NCBI GenBank assembly: GCA_041690255.1
Contig: JAWLHU010000009.1
Location: 62,001 to 126,000 of the forward strand
DNA length: 64,000 nucleotides
Source of the DNA: JAWLHU01 sp041690255
Lineage (GTDB): Bacteria; Bacillota; Sulfobacillia; Symbiobacteriales; Symbiobacteriaceae
Direction of reading: 5' to 3'
Positions 63,952 through 64,000 of this stretch are shown one piece after another. The notes beneath the pieces were generated by a model. The model was not told the origin of the DNA and ran no database searches. It was given only the letters and a program-made list of their open reading frames with translations. The position numbers and the translations under genes were made by a program. The stretch's first letter is position 1. The number at the start of each line of letters is the position of its first letter.

Positions 63952-64000
63952 GTGATCACCGTGCTGGTGGTAGAGGATGATCCTATGGTCGCCCAGGTCC
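63952..64000 (+). CDS. Response regulator (partial, N-terminus only)
   Basis: The last 49 bases, from a GTG, encode VITVLVVEDDPMVAQV, the first strand and acidic pair of a receiver domain. It runs off the right edge. As partner of a CitA-type kinase it would be expected to carry a CitB/DcuR-like output domain, but that is not in view. Confidence 0.85.
   Translation, partial: MITVLVVEDDPMVAQV

Overview
The window is a high-GC, gene-dense chromosomal segment of what is probably a Gram-positive firmicute of the Symbiobacterium type. That placement is inference. It rests on strong purine-rich Shine-Dalgarno sites with many GTG and TTG starts, a T-box leader, a SigO/RsoA-like split sigma factor pair, a CsoR repressor, a PhoP-type direct-repeat box, DUF2935 proteins and an SPOB-type histidine kinase. 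No phage, insertion sequence, CRISPR array or origin is visible.

Layout. 1-7354 (minus) is one organic-acid uptake and catabolism cluster: 2-hydroxyacid dehydrogenase, M24-fold enzyme, DRE-TIM acyltransferase or lyase, TRAP transporter (DctP, DctQ, DctM), a cupin and the start of a Zn alcohol dehydrogenase. The divergent XRE-cupin repressor (7771-8403) probably controls it through three ATGAG-N5-CTCAT sites in the shared intergenic region. 8473-12975 (minus) is a complete LIV-type branched-chain amino-acid ABC transporter.

13355-18241 (plus) is the most unusual block. A two-piece sigma factor is followed by a 261-residue protein made of six glycine/alanine-rich repeats, a 96-residue unknown, a subtilisin-like protease without an export signal, and an arginase-fold protein with a complete metal-ligand set. 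The protease C-terminus carries a copy of the repeat protein's motif. I read it as one undescribed system.

18307-23026 (minus) holds a double-sensor/MFS fusion coupled to an ABC-type binding protein, then alanine racemase. 23143-28654 carries an amidase and a polar amino-acid ABC importer whose ATPase gene is frameshifted, with a 176-bp tandem repeat and an attenuator-like hairpin inside the operon, then an aminotransferase. 28704-36121 is a patchwork: a pyrD remnant, csoR plus an MFS exporter, a NMT1/TauA-type ABC importer, an 11-bp tandem repeat, short unknowns, a NUDIX hydrolase with a decayed partial duplicate, and a GNAT acetyltransferase. 36311-44207 has two DUF2935 genes (one fused to a CBM25-like domain), a double P-loop ATPase, hflKC, a small membrane protein, and a ketoacyl synthase paired with a SRPBCC protein. 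44323-48345 combines a DcuC-type carrier with two M20 peptidases.

48478-58722 contains an Fe-S uracil-DNA glycosylase behind a tiny leader ORF, a membrane-bound metalloprotease next to an ABC exporter, an orphan histidine kinase, a secreted lipase, a phosphate transporter behind a Pho box, and oligoendopeptidase F. 58942-60943 is a T-box-controlled citramalate synthase. Two tRNA genes (Leu, Asp) follow on the minus strand. The window ends in a TAXI binding protein, a CitA/DcuS-like kinase and a truncated response regulator, which together look like a binding-protein-assisted two-component sensor.

Most convergent gene pairs are separated by one GC-rich hairpin that can serve both directions.
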